Part shown: positions 12,813 through 19,857 of the stretch, one piece after another
Position numbering within the stretch: the stretch's first letter is position 1
Layout: every line of letters begins with the position of its first letter
Source of the DNA: a virus
DNA: 24,652 bases
Virus record (IMG/VR): IMGVR_UViG_3300018049_000138
Span: 1-24,652 of that record
Strand: one strand, 5' to 3'
Position numbers and translations under genes: made by a program
The notes under the pieces: model-generated
Database searches by the model: none
Told to the model about the DNA's origin: nothing
What the model saw: the letters and a program-made list of their open reading frames with translations, nothing else

Positions 12813-13545
12813 TGTGTAAGATTATTTCCTTAGCGTTTTGCTCGGTTGTTGTTCTGCCGTATTGATCAAGAAAAATTTTATCCCAATTTTTCATTTTACC
12901 TAAACGTGGATGATAGTTGTAAACAAAAATTGTTGGACTATGCACAAACTTTTTCAACATCTTTGTATGCTGAAAAGGTGACTCTTCAAGACCTACGACT
13001 TGCTCTGTACTTAGAACATCATAAAAGTAATTGCCACCACTAAACAAATTAAAATCAGAATTTGATAAGGTTTGATATTCTTCGTGTTGCTGTAAAAATA
13101 CGGAATGAAAATTGCCTATCTTAAAAGTCTTTAACTCGTTCAAAGATATTGGATTATAGTTTTTCGTATCGAGTTCGCCGTGTGTGATCATTCCAATTGA
13201 AGAACATCTATTTAGAAGATAAAACAATGCGCTTCTAACAAATGGATCCTTGTAAGAATACCAGTTTGTCTTTAAGATATCAAAAGTATTTTCGTTGACA
13301 ACAGGAAACATTTTGTCTGCTATCAGAGAAATTTTTTTTGAGTCTTTCATGGCGTAAGTCCAAAATTCATGGACCACAATACTCTTAGTACAACCAATAG
13401 CATATCTATCAGTTTCTGCAAGAGAGAACTCCAAAGCACCATCATAAAAAGGGTAAGTCTGGACGACGGAGCCTTTTGGAATCAATGTCTTTAGGGTTGA
13501 AAAACTATTAGTTTTGTTCTTCAGATTCTTGATTGGGCTTCGCAT
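12805..13545 (-). CDS. Degenerate D12-methylase-like protein
   Basis: A 246-residue AT-rich protein. It starts MRSPIKNLKNK, like the MRSPIKYPGGK opening of D12-class Dam methylases. It then shows YPFYDGALEFSLAE in the position of PFLGGGSLEL, and ALFYLLNRCSSIGMITHGEL in the position of AAAYFAINRSSFSGATLSGG of the intact Dam at 15973-16734. The catalytic DPPY is absent; the expected region reads YFYDVLS. This suggests a D12 fold that has lost catalysis or uses another activity. A TTG one codon earlier is an alternative start, but the ATG at 13545 is better placed after AAGGAA. The homology is by eye and modest. Confidence 0.6.
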   Translation of the reverse strand: MRSPIKNLKNKTNSFSTLKTLIPKGSVVQTYPFYDGALEFSLAETDRYAIGCTKSIVVHEFWTYAMKDSKKISLIADKMFPVVNENTFDILKTNWYSYKDPFVRSALFYLLNRCSSIGMITHGELDTKNYNPISLNELKTFKIGNFHSVFLQQHEEYQTLSNSDFNLFSGGNYFYDVLSTEQVVGLEESPFQHTKMLKKFVHSPTIFVYNYHPRLGKMKNWDKIFLDQYGRTTTEQNAKEIILHNV

Positions 13546-13885
13546 CAAACATTTCCTTGAACTTTGCTATTCTGTCCTCAAGCATTTCGATCTCTTCTGC
13601 TTCGCTTGGAGAATCTGGAACCTTTGGCTGTTCAGGTTGTGTCTTGAAGCGCACATAACCCTCAACGATATTCTGAATGTCGCCAAGCATTATGTCTATC
13701 TTGGCGAGTTTGCGACGCAGATCGTCTAACTTATCAAGGCCATCGGTTCCAAGTTTAAGAGTTGGTGTACCACCCACAGGTGCAAGAACATCGAGTTGCC
13801 TGATTGCATCACTAAATAGGCGGTTAACTTCATTAGGCAACTCATCGAGTTCAACAGAATACTGAATGTTTACTCTCTGTCCCAT
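13508..13885 (-). CDS. Helical protein of unknown function
   Basis: A 125-residue, mostly helical, acidic protein beginning MGQRVNIQYSVELDELPNEV. Residues 50-75 (LDDLRRKLAKIDIMLGDI) look like an amphipathic or coiled-coil helix, followed by a Pro-rich linker and a second charged helix (ETEMLEDR-like region EIEMLEDRIAKFKEMF). The pattern of a short strand then helices is common in phage chaperone or assembly helper proteins. The ATG has GAGG upstream. It overlaps the start of the next gene by about 38 bases. No family is recognised. Confidence 0.72.
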   Translation of the reverse strand: MGQRVNIQYSVELDELPNEVNRLFSDAIRQLDVLAPVGGTPTLKLGTDGLDKLDDLRRKLAKIDIMLGDIQNIVEGYVRFKTQPEQPKVPDSPSEAEEIEMLEDRIAKFKEMFDAKPNQESEEQN

Positions 13886-13886
13886 C

Positions 13887-14177
13887 TTATCCTCTCAGTA
13901 GTTGGCTGCGGGTCTGTAGTGCTGTCTCTACCGAGTTTGGATCTCCAATAACAACAATCTCTGTGCCTGTGGTTCCCTTATCAATAGTAATCTTGGAGAA
14001 GCGGTGCTCTTTGCTAAGACCCTCTGTAAGCATTCCCTGCTCGTTTAGATTCTTCATCTGGTGTTCTTCTCTCACCATAACGACGTGCTCTGGATTGACG
14101 AACACCTCTCGTAGTGAATAACGGCGACCGCTTGTTACTGCACCTGTTCCACACACCTCTGTAAGTTTAACTAGCAT
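13887..14177 (-). CDS. Small beta-rich protein, FlbD-like pattern
   Basis: A 96-residue protein beginning MLVKLTEVCGTG. The segment VFVNPEHVVMVREE and the later SKITIDKGTTGTEIVVIGDP, followed by a helix (VETALQTRSQ), recall the small FlbD/FlbEa-like pattern (strand, N-P-x-x-V, strand, x-V-x-x-x-x-x-V). This is a weak resemblance, not a firm assignment. It is adjacent to groEL but lacks the features of GroES. GGAGGTGGAGA precedes the ATG, overlapping the upstream gene by eleven bases. Confidence 0.68.
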   Translation of the reverse strand: MLVKLTEVCGTGAVTSGRRYSLREVFVNPEHVVMVREEHQMKNLNEQGMLTEGLSKEHRFSKITIDKGTTGTEIVVIGDPNSVETALQTRSQLLRG

Positions 14178-14397
14178 TCTCCACCTCCTTGTTGATTGGA
14201 TAAATGTCTCTCATTTTTACCGACCAGACCTTGCCTTTGTAGTAGACCATTCCCCATGTTGGTTCTTTGGGGTTTCGATCCCAAAACAATGCCTTGACTG
14301 GCTTGTCTGTCTTGACATACTCTTTTAGATATTCTTCTGCATCCTGAAGCAAGAAAGCATCTTGCGGGATGTGAACTAAGTCTCCTCTTATCATCAT
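14167..14397 (-). CDS. Small SH3-like GDLV protein
   Basis: A 76-residue protein beginning MMIRGDLVHIPQDAFLLQDA. It has the R-G-D-L-V turn of the window's SH3-like family, then an insertion with a helix (AEEYLKEYVK), and closes with strands WGMVYYKGKVWSV. A longer frame runs 16 codons further upstream but would lie inside groEL. The ATG at 14397 overlaps the groEL stop as ATGA, so coupling is likely. Function unknown; size and position beside groEL might suggest GroES, but no GroES mobile-loop or core pattern is present. Confidence 0.72.
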   Translation of the reverse strand: MMIRGDLVHIPQDAFLLQDAEEYLKEYVKTDKPVKALFWDRNPKEPTWGMVYYKGKVWSVKMRDIYPINKEVENAS

Positions 14398-15971
14398 GAT
14401 ACCTGAATAATCCCATAGTTGGTCGTGATAAGTGTGCCGGCGCACGACGCTGCGTTCTTCAGTGCCGACTTGGTTACTCTCACTGGATCTAAGATACCAC
14501 GCTCGTAGAGGTTTGTCAAGGTGCCGTTGCGGAAATCATAGCCCATGTCGTTTGACTGGTCTAGAACATGCGCCAGCAGGAGGTCTTCGCTCTTGCCGCC
14601 GTTTCTACACATTTGACGGAAGGGCGCTTCACATGCCTTCTTTACGATCGCAATACCAATTGCCTGCTCTTCGTGGTCAGTTGTAACGACAAGAGAGTTG
14701 CTTGCTCGTAGCAGGGCTGTGCCTCCACCACCGATTACGCCTTCTTCCTGTGCAGAGCGGACTGCTTCAAGGGCGTCCTCAATGCGGTGCTTGCGTTCGG
14801 TCATCTCTACCTGTGTTGCACCACCAACATGAATCACAGCAACACCTGAAGATAGGCGAACAATGCGACCCTGAATGCGCTCGCACTCTGCAAAGTCGTC
14901 TGTGTTTGCAATCTCAGCCTTTAGACTCTCAATACGAGTCTCAACTGCTTCGTAGTCACAGTTACCGCCGACAAGAATGGTGCCGACCTTGGTGCTCTCA
15001 ACAGACTTGGCCGTACCCAACTGATCAAGAGTTGCGGTCTGCAACTTCTGTCCTGACTCTCGGGTGATGAATGTTGCACCAGTCGAGATAGCAAGGTCAG
15101 ACAAAAGATTGCGGCGTTCCTCACCATAGAATGGAGCCTTGATTCCTGCAATCTTTAGAGAGCCACGCATAGCGTTCATAATCATAGCAGCAAGTGCCTG
15201 ACCCTCAATGTCTTCTGCAACAATGACGAGTGGGCGCGCTTCTCTTGCAACCAACTCAAGAATAGGAAGAATCTGCTCTACCTGTGTGATCTTGTAGTCT
15301 GTAACCATAACCAGCGGCTCTTCGTAGTGCATCACATTACGACGCTCGTCGTTGACAAATGCAGATGCACAGAAGCCAGCAGGGAAGCGGAAGCCCTCGG
15401 TCACGTCAATAGAAGTCTCCATAGAACGAGACTCTTCGATTGTGATAGAGCCGTCCTGACCTACCTTGTCCACAGCCATAGCAATGAGATCCCCAATAGT
15501 AGAATCGTTGTTGGCTGAAATAGTAGCGATGTGTTTGATGTCGTCAATGCTATTGACTGGTCGCGCCATCTCTGTAAGGTTGTTACAAATCTCTGATACT
15601 GTTGCATCTATTCCCCTCTGTAGTTCGATTGGAGAAACACCAGCAACAATGTGTCGCTGTGCTTCATTTAGGATTGCTCTCGCAAGGACGGTAGCAGTTG
15701 TTGTTCCGTCTCCAGCGCTTGTGTTTGTCTCGTTAGCAGCCTGACGGATAACCTGTGCGCCAGCGTTCTCAAACTCGTCGTCCAACTGAACGAACTGGGC
15801 TACTGTTACTCCGTCCTTTGTTGCGAAAGCAGACTTATCGTGCTCTTTTAGAAGAACCGTTCTGCCCTTTGGTCCGAGAGTAGAAGAAACATAATCAGCA
15901 AGTGTGTTTGCTCCGTTTAGAATCTTCTGTCGTAGTTCTTCGTTGTTTGCGAATACCATCTTGTTTGTCAT
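14394..15971 (-). CDS. groEL: Chaperonin GroEL
   Basis: A 525-residue GroEL/HSP60. ATP-site motifs are intact: TLGPKG at 31-36, KDGVT with Asp53, GDGTTT at 87-92, and the catalytic Asp in HRIEDALEAVRSAQ, followed by EEGVIGGGGTALLRA. The apical and intermediate domains are full length. The protein ends NYGIIQVS, without the flexible Gly-Gly-Met tail of E. coli GroEL (548 residues). No groES gene was found here, so host GroES or an unlinked phage cochaperonin would be needed, as for known phage GroELs. The ATG has GAGGTTAAA upstream, and a candidate promoter lies at 16098-16125 inside the dam gene. Likely role: folding phage structural proteins. Confidence 0.95.
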   Translation of the reverse strand: MTNKMVFANNEELRQKILNGANTLADYVSSTLGPKGRTVLLKEHDKSAFATKDGVTVAQFVQLDDEFENAGAQVIRQAANETNTSAGDGTTTATVLARAILNEAQRHIVAGVSPIELQRGIDATVSEICNNLTEMARPVNSIDDIKHIATISANNDSTIGDLIAMAVDKVGQDGSITIEESRSMETSIDVTEGFRFPAGFCASAFVNDERRNVMHYEEPLVMVTDYKITQVEQILPILELVAREARPLVIVAEDIEGQALAAMIMNAMRGSLKIAGIKAPFYGEERRNLLSDLAISTGATFITRESGQKLQTATLDQLGTAKSVESTKVGTILVGGNCDYEAVETRIESLKAEIANTDDFAECERIQGRIVRLSSGVAVIHVGGATQVEMTERKHRIEDALEAVRSAQEEGVIGGGGTALLRASNSLVVTTDHEEQAIGIAIVKKACEAPFRQMCRNGGKSEDLLLAHVLDQSNDMGYDFRNGTLTNLYERGILDPVRVTKSALKNAASCAGTLITTNYGIIQVS

Positions 15972-15972
15972 T

Positions 15973-16734
15973 TTAACCTCGTGAAATAATGAAAACTTCG
16001 TTTGACTTCTTGCTCTTGTTCATTCCGTAAGCCCACTCTGCCGGAATAATCTCATAGTCAGAGTAGTGTTCGCGAATAAACTCACAATCATTATAACATA
16101 ATAACCAGTTCTGGCGATTTGTCAAGAGGGAATGTAAAAGTTTATGATCAAATCCCTCGTGCATGTCTCCGTTCTTTCCATATAACTTGCTCTTCTCCTC
16201 CAAAAAGTAAGGAGGGTCAAGATAAAGGAAACAATTTTTGTGCTGCTCTATGGACTCCTCAAAGCCCAGAAAGCCTACTTTTAGGTTGGGTGCGTCAAAG
16301 TTAGCCAGCCTTTTGATGCTGTTCTCGTTGAAGCGTCCGTCGGCTGCTTGCTGGGAAAAACCACCTGATAGTGTTGCGCCAGAGAACGAAGAACGATTGA
16401 TCGCAAAGTAAGCGGCAGCAAGTTCTACGCTCTTGCCCTGCGTTGGATCGTAGCCTCGCAAGAGCATTCGTAAAGCCTTGAATGTTTCTTTGTCTAATGG
16501 ATGTAACTTCTTTACCTGCGCTACAAGATAATCTTTATCTGTCAGCAGACAATTCCAAAAGTTGTAGAGAGGATAGAACGCATCATAAGCATAGACGGCT
16601 CTATCTTTGGAGAGCACCAACTCTAACGACCCACCGCCCAAGAATGGGGAACAAATGTCCCCCTCTGGAATGTGGGGGAGTAGGTGCTTTATTGCGCGTG
16701 TTTTTCCACCGGGATAACGTAGTGGTGATTTCAA
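15973..16734 (-). CDS. D12-class adenine DNA methyltransferase (Dam-like)
   Basis: A 253-residue D12-class N6-adenine methylase. It begins MKSPLRYPGGK, has the SAM motif PFLGGGSLEL at 30-39, the helix segment AAAYFAINRSSFSGATLSGG at about 107-124, and catalytic DPPY at 173-176. The D12 class includes Dam (GATC) and several type II methylases, so GATC is likely but unproven. The start is TTG with a strong GGAGGAAAC site; no ATG fits. It follows a putative nuclease gene, and the two are possibly a restriction-modification-like pair. A promoter for groEL seems embedded in its 3' part (16098-16125). Confidence 0.9.
   Translation of the reverse strand: MKSPLRYPGGKTRAIKHLLPHIPEGDICSPFLGGGSLELVLSKDRAVYAYDAFYPLYNFWNCLLTDKDYLVAQVKKLHPLDKETFKALRMLLRGYDPTQGKSVELAAAYFAINRSSFSGATLSGGFSQQAADGRFNENSIKRLANFDAPNLKVGFLGFEESIEQHKNCFLYLDPPYFLEEKSKLYGKNGDMHEGFDHKLLHSLLTNRQNWLLCYNDCEFIREHYSDYEIIPAEWAYGMNKSKKSNEVFIISRG
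16098..16125 (-). promoter_or_regulatory. Candidate promoter for groEL inside dam
   Basis: TTGACA at 16125-16120 with a 16-bp spacer to TATTAT at 16103-16098; a TATAAT-like sequence lies a few bases further on (16096-16091). It is within the dam coding region, about 125 bases upstream of the groEL start. It fits the window's promoter family less well than the intergenic ones. Confidence 0.5.
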
Positions 16735-16758
16735 GTTTCCTCCAAGTATTGTTTTATT

Positions 16759-17751
16759 TTACCACGGATCGCCTGACAATTTCAATGAAGATGCGAGTTT
16801 TTGATCAGCGTATTTAAATCTAATTTTCATAATTTTGGTGCCGTTTACGCTTTTTATTCCAATGCTATTGGTACCAACTGGTACAATCTCGACATCTTCT
16901 CCCATCAATGATTTGTATTTTTCATTGTTGATCGGATCCATAATCATTGCACCATATGACTTTCCGGGCATACCGTAACCCGTTGATTGTACATAATACG
17001 GATATACTGTAGGAGATGCATCGAGCCAGTGAGTATACAAGTGTGCTCTTAACTCTGCCACCGGTAATTCCTTTAATCTTTCTAAGAGTATATCTCTAAG
17101 TTGATTTACTATTTGATCGGCGTGTTTTTCTGCTGCTATTCTGATGTCTTTGTTTTCAGGTGCTCTTAGAAACTTTTTTCTTGTTGCGGCAGTTTGGCTG
17201 AGTTTATTGGTAACAATAAAATTTTCGACACTTTTATTAATTTTGTCGATATTCAAACCTAATTCTTCAACAAGCCACCCAACACCATGATTTTTAAATC
17301 CAATTTTTTGTTTTGTTTTTGTTGACTTTGCAGATATACCAAGATATTCTGTGCCGTTTATTTCGTACAAAATGTCAGAGGGGTTTCCTAATTCGGCTGC
17401 GGGTACAGCAGAAACCAAAACATTTGGTCGAGCAGTCCACCATACCTTTGTTATTTCACCCTCAAAGCCATTTTCTTGCCGCCAATCTTCAATTTCTTCA
17501 AACATTTTAATTGCGCGCTGACTTTGTATTTCAAGTTCTGCTGATTTTTGTGCAGCAGTTAGTTGTGTTTTTCTCTGATTGATCGTTTGAAAAGCCTCTT
17601 CGTAGTTGATAAATTTTGATGTATCACCACCTAGAGAATCGGATGCTATAAGTGCCAATAGAATTTCATTTACGTCAGCCCCAAGTGTATTTCGAGATTC
17701 ACCCAAAACTCCCTCCATAATTTCAAGAATTGTTAACAAACTATCAGACAT
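16759..17751 (-). CDS. Putative PD-(D/E)XK-like endonuclease
   Basis: A 330-residue, distinctly AT-rich protein. VWWTARPN near 103-110, then NPSDILYEINGTEYLGISAK (about 123-142) and KIGFKNHGVGWL, match the layout of nuclease-like phage and restriction proteins with D-x13-x-x-K. The acidic residue before the catalytic Lys is replaced by Ser (D126, S140, K142). It starts NEILLALIASDSL-like, as do several type II enzymes. The ATG has GAGGTTAAGTT upstream, and the stop is 24 bases before the dam-like gene. Restriction function is inferred from motif and neighbour; it may be inactive or have another DNA role. Confidence 0.5.
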   Translation of the reverse strand: MSDSLLTILEIMEGVLGESRNTLGADVNEILLALIASDSLGGDTSKFINYEEAFQTINQRKTQLTAAQKSAELEIQSQRAIKMFEEIEDWRQENGFEGEITKVWWTARPNVLVSAVPAAELGNPSDILYEINGTEYLGISAKSTKTKQKIGFKNHGVGWLVEELGLNIDKINKSVENFIVTNKLSQTAATRKKFLRAPENKDIRIAAEKHADQIVNQLRDILLERLKELPVAELRAHLYTHWLDASPTVYPYYVQSTGYGMPGKSYGAMIMDPINNEKYKSLMGEDVEIVPVGTNSIGIKSVNGTKIMKIRFKYADQKLASSLKLSGDPW

Positions 17752-17760
17752 AACTTAACC

Positions 17761-18414
17761 TCACATTATCTCGTCGGCAAGACCATACTTCACTGCCTCT
17801 TCAGCAGAGAGATAGATGTTTACCTTTTCACTAAGTAGTTTCTCCAACTTCTTACGTGTGAACTTGGTGTTCTCAACCATAGCAGTGATGTAGTCGTCCT
17901 GTAGTTGCTGGATAGCCTCAAGTTCGTTTGTGAGGTTAGGTAGGATTCCAAAGTTACCTGCTGCAACGTTGTGAATCATTACGCGGCAGTTCTTGCCAAT
18001 CTTGCGCTTGCCCTTGGTTCCCGCTGCGAGGAGTAGGGTGCCTGCGGACATAACCTTGCCAACACCGATGGTGTGGATTTCAGTTTCCTCCATGACCTGC
18101 TGCATAACGTCATACATTGCAAACATGTCATCAGCAGAACCGCCATAGGTGTTGATGTAGAATTCAACAGGCTTACTTTCTTCCTTTTCCTTGTCTCTCA
18201 ACTTGTTAGTCTCGTTGAGGTAAAGTAGAGCCTGTGTTAGTTCAGCAATCTTCTCGTCTTCAACGTTGGAGTAGAGTCCGATTACTCTTAGTTCCGGCTC
18301 TGGACCTCCACCTAGCATTTCGGCTAGATTCACGACTTTTGGTTCTGCTTGCGCTTCTGCGTTTGGAGAAGGTAGTAGCTTCTCAACAATCTTTCCAATA
18401 ATCTGCTTAATCAT
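17761..18414 (-). CDS. clpP: ClpP-like serine protease subunit
   Basis: A 217-residue S14-family protease. The nucleophile is S123 in GVGKVMSAGTLLLAAGTKG and the base is H148 in CRVMIHNVAAG. NTYGGSADDMFAMYD matches the substrate-strand region. The third triad residue, Asp in E. coli (RDRFLSAPEA), appears as N199 in VNIYLSAEEA. A 40-residue N-terminal extension is present compared with E. coli ClpP. No ClpX or ClpA gene is in the window. Roles could be head-maturation proteolysis or association with a host unfoldase. The ATG overlaps the upstream stop as ATGA, with AAGGAG before it. The family is certain; activity needs the Asp-to-Asn change examined. Confidence 0.9.
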   Translation of the reverse strand: MIKQIIGKIVEKLLPSPNAEAQAEPKVVNLAEMLGGGPEPELRVIGLYSNVEDEKIAELTQALLYLNETNKLRDKEKEESKPVEFYINTYGGSADDMFAMYDVMQQVMEETEIHTIGVGKVMSAGTLLLAAGTKGKRKIGKNCRVMIHNVAAGNFGILPNLTNELEAIQQLQDDYITAMVENTKFTRKKLEKLLSEKVNIYLSAEEAVKYGLADEIM

Positions 18415-18827
18415 GATTCTGCTCCTTTTCTAAATAGAATCGCTAGTTCTCTGTTCTTTTCTAAAAACCTCATGGCTGAACGCCAATCTGTATAGGGTGC
18501 GATCTCCTTGAAGATTCCGCTGTGTGCGTTGACCAAGAACTTGATTGAATCTTCTTTGAAGTTATTCATAATCTTCTCTTGGTTCTCCTTCTCTAACTTG
18601 TAAACCTTATCGTCGGGTTCTACGCCCGACTTTCTAAGGGCGTCTAATTTAACTAGGTTCGCGTAACTGTAATTCTCTATGCACTTGGCTAAAATAGATA
18701 ACCCAATAACGCTGGAGGCTTTGACGATCAAGATCGTTGTTGAGCCTGACGCCCTGACGGAGAGCAAGAACCCAAATGTAAGTCCAAGCCCGAAGCATAA
18801 AATTCCTAATGCAATGTACCAAACCAT
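18411..18827 (-). CDS. Membrane-anchored protein
   Basis: A 138-residue protein beginning MVWYIALGILCFGLGLTFGF, with one or two N-terminal membrane segments (about 3-24 and possibly 32-50) and a charged, helical C-terminal domain. Two earlier starts exist (a GTG at 18851 and an ATG at 18839). The ATG at 18827 is preferred because GGAGGG lies five bases upstream, whereas the earlier ones fall inside the terminator hairpin. It is the first gene of the operon after the promoter at 18875-18903 and is coupled to clpP. Function unknown; anchoring or envelope roles are possible. Confidence 0.75.
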   Translation of the reverse strand: MVWYIALGILCFGLGLTFGFLLSVRASGSTTILIVKASSVIGLSILAKCIENYSYANLVKLDALRKSGVEPDDKVYKLEKENQEKIMNNFKEDSIKFLVNAHSGIFKEIAPYTDWRSAMRFLEKNRELAILFRKGAES

Positions 18828-18839
18828 AAGTCCCTCCAT

Positions 18840-18874
18840 AAAAATAACCACCTAGGATGGTTGCCTAGATGGTT
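18840..18874 (-). terminator. Intrinsic terminator just downstream of a promoter
   Basis: AACCATCTAGG (18874-18864) pairs with CCTAGGTGGTT (18856-18846) in an 11-bp stem with one wobble and a 7-base loop, followed by ATTTTT (18845-18840). It would stop transcripts coming from the upstream acidic-protein operon. The promoter at 18875-18903 starts RNA at about 18868, inside the left arm, so its own RNA would lack the outer half of the stem. Confidence 0.8.
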
Positions 18875-18903
18875 ATTATAACGGCTCAGGAGAATGCTGT
18901 CAA
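18875..18903 (-). promoter_or_regulatory. Promoter of the clpP operon
   Basis: TTGACA at 18903-18898, a 17-bp spacer ending GCCGT, and TATAAT at 18880-18875, a perfect consensus match. It begins five bases after the stop of the acidic protein and overlaps the upstream edge of the terminator hairpin. Confidence 0.85.
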
Positions 18904-18907
18904 GTTA

Positions 18908-19543
18908 TTATTTTGAAGCCAAGCGACGGAAGATACGTTCGGCTAACTTGGTCGCCACATCTTCCTGCTTCTTCTCACGGAGTAGGCGGGCAGCCACGCG
19001 GCGAGCGACTTCTTGTACAATTTCTTCGTCACTTTCCATCATTGGTTCATCTGCCTCATCTTCGTCACCCATTTCCATTGGGGCTTCGGGAGCGGCGTCA
19101 GCCATTTCTAGATCACCACCTTCATCGGCGTCAACTTCACCCCCCATTTCCATCTCTTCTTCGCCACCAACCTCAACATCGGCGTCAAGACCAAGTAGGT
19201 CAGCAAGTTTGTCAACGATGTCAGCAAACTGCTCTTCTTTACCACCGTCTGCGTCCATGCCACCCATATCCATGTCCATGTCGCCTGCGGGTTCTTCAGC
19301 GCCCATATCCATTTCCATTTCTTCGCCGCCCTCGGGGGCTGGCATTTCTGGGGCGGGCGCTTCTTCGTCTTCAGCCTCCTGCATGTAATCGCGCATTCCG
19401 GGTTCGTCTTCTTCTTCCTCATCATCCCTCATACCGGGGACTGGTAGTTCGCCGCCCATGCCCATTTCTTGTAGGGGCTTGATGTTCGCCAATTTCATAA
19501 ACTGACGGATTTCTGATTCTGATAGTAGTGTCTTGCGAGCCAT
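18908..19543 (-). CDS. Acidic Met-, Glu- and Asp-rich protein
   Basis: A 211-residue protein with an ordered start (MARKTLLSESEIRQFMKLAN), a long low-complexity acidic middle with repeated (E/D)-M and D-M-D-M-G units, a short helical insert (EEQFADIVDKLADLLGL), and a basic helical C-terminus (VARRVAARLLREKKQED). The start motif E-x-x-x-F-M-K-L-A-N and the acidic linker resemble a protein common in marine T4-like phages of unknown function. The basic tail and acidic middle could form a scaffolding- or tether-like protein. AAGGAG precedes the ATG. A terminator lies just beyond its stop. Confidence 0.75.
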   Translation of the reverse strand: MARKTLLSESEIRQFMKLANIKPLQEMGMGGELPVPGMRDDEEEEDEPGMRDYMQEAEDEEAPAPEMPAPEGGEEMEMDMGAEEPAGDMDMDMGGMDADGGKEEQFADIVDKLADLLGLDADVEVGGEEEMEMGGEVDADEGGDLEMADAAPEAPMEMGDEDEADEPMMESDEEIVQEVARRVAARLLREKKQEDVATKLAERIFRRLASK

Positions 19544-19557
19544 TGTTTTAATTCTCC

Positions 19558-19857
19558 TTAAAAACTCAATGTTAAATAGTCTACGTCACCAGAAGAAGCC
19601 AATAATTCTTCTCCGTCAGGCAAACGTTTCTGTAGTTTAATTAGTGCCTTACTTTCTATTTGTTTTATTCTCGCGAAAGAAAGTCCTTCGCGTTTTGCTA
19701 TTTCCCTGAGAGTCATAGGTCCATTTTCATGGATCGAGATCAGGGAACAATTAAATTCGTCTTCATAGTCAATGTGAAATTTACATTTGTCTGCTGGGCA
19801 ACATTCCCTGTCTTTAAGGCACTGCTGCGAGCATACTAGTAAGTCTTCTTTATTCAT
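19558..19857 (-). CDS. Stand-alone sigma region 4-like protein
   Basis: A 99-residue protein whose residues 46-79 (GPMTLREIAKREGLS, then ARIKQIESKALIKLQKRL) match sigma70 region 4.2, the -35 DNA-binding helix-turn-helix of RpoD. Regions 1-3 are absent. The N-terminal 40 residues carry six cysteines (C9, C13, C19, C20, C25, C37), which suggests a metal or iron-sulfur site. It could recognise -35-like sequences, interact with the RNA polymerase flap or act as an anti- or co-sigma factor. The ATG overlaps the stop of an RHH-like gene. The HTH is clear; the function is inferred. Confidence 0.82.
   Translation of the reverse strand: MNKEDLLVCSQQCLKDRECCPADKCKFHIDYEDEFNCSLISIHENGPMTLREIAKREGLSFARIKQIESKALIKLQKRLPDGEELLASSGDVDYLTLSF

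Noticed and set aside
13887-14397. Possible GroES beside groEL
   Set aside because: Neither small protein shows the GroES N-terminal R-P-L-x-D-R, mobile loop or G-D-x-V-x-F/Y patterns; both are described as unknown instead.
14432-15744. Several plus-strand frames of 60-120 codons opposite groEL
   Set aside because: They lie entirely within groEL, have no start signals and show no recognisable protein pattern.
18411-18851. Longer start for the membrane protein at 18851 (GTG) or 18839 (ATG)
   Set aside because: Both lie in or against the terminator stem and T-run and lack a ribosome site; the ATG at 18827 has GGAGGG at proper distance.
18894-19482. Two long plus-strand frames (164 and 189 codons), one Ser/Pro-rich and one His/Arg/Leu-rich
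   Set aside because: They are mirror images of the repetitive acidic gene on the minus strand. They have no ribosome site or promoter, and their composition follows from GAA/GAT/ATG repeats read in reverse.
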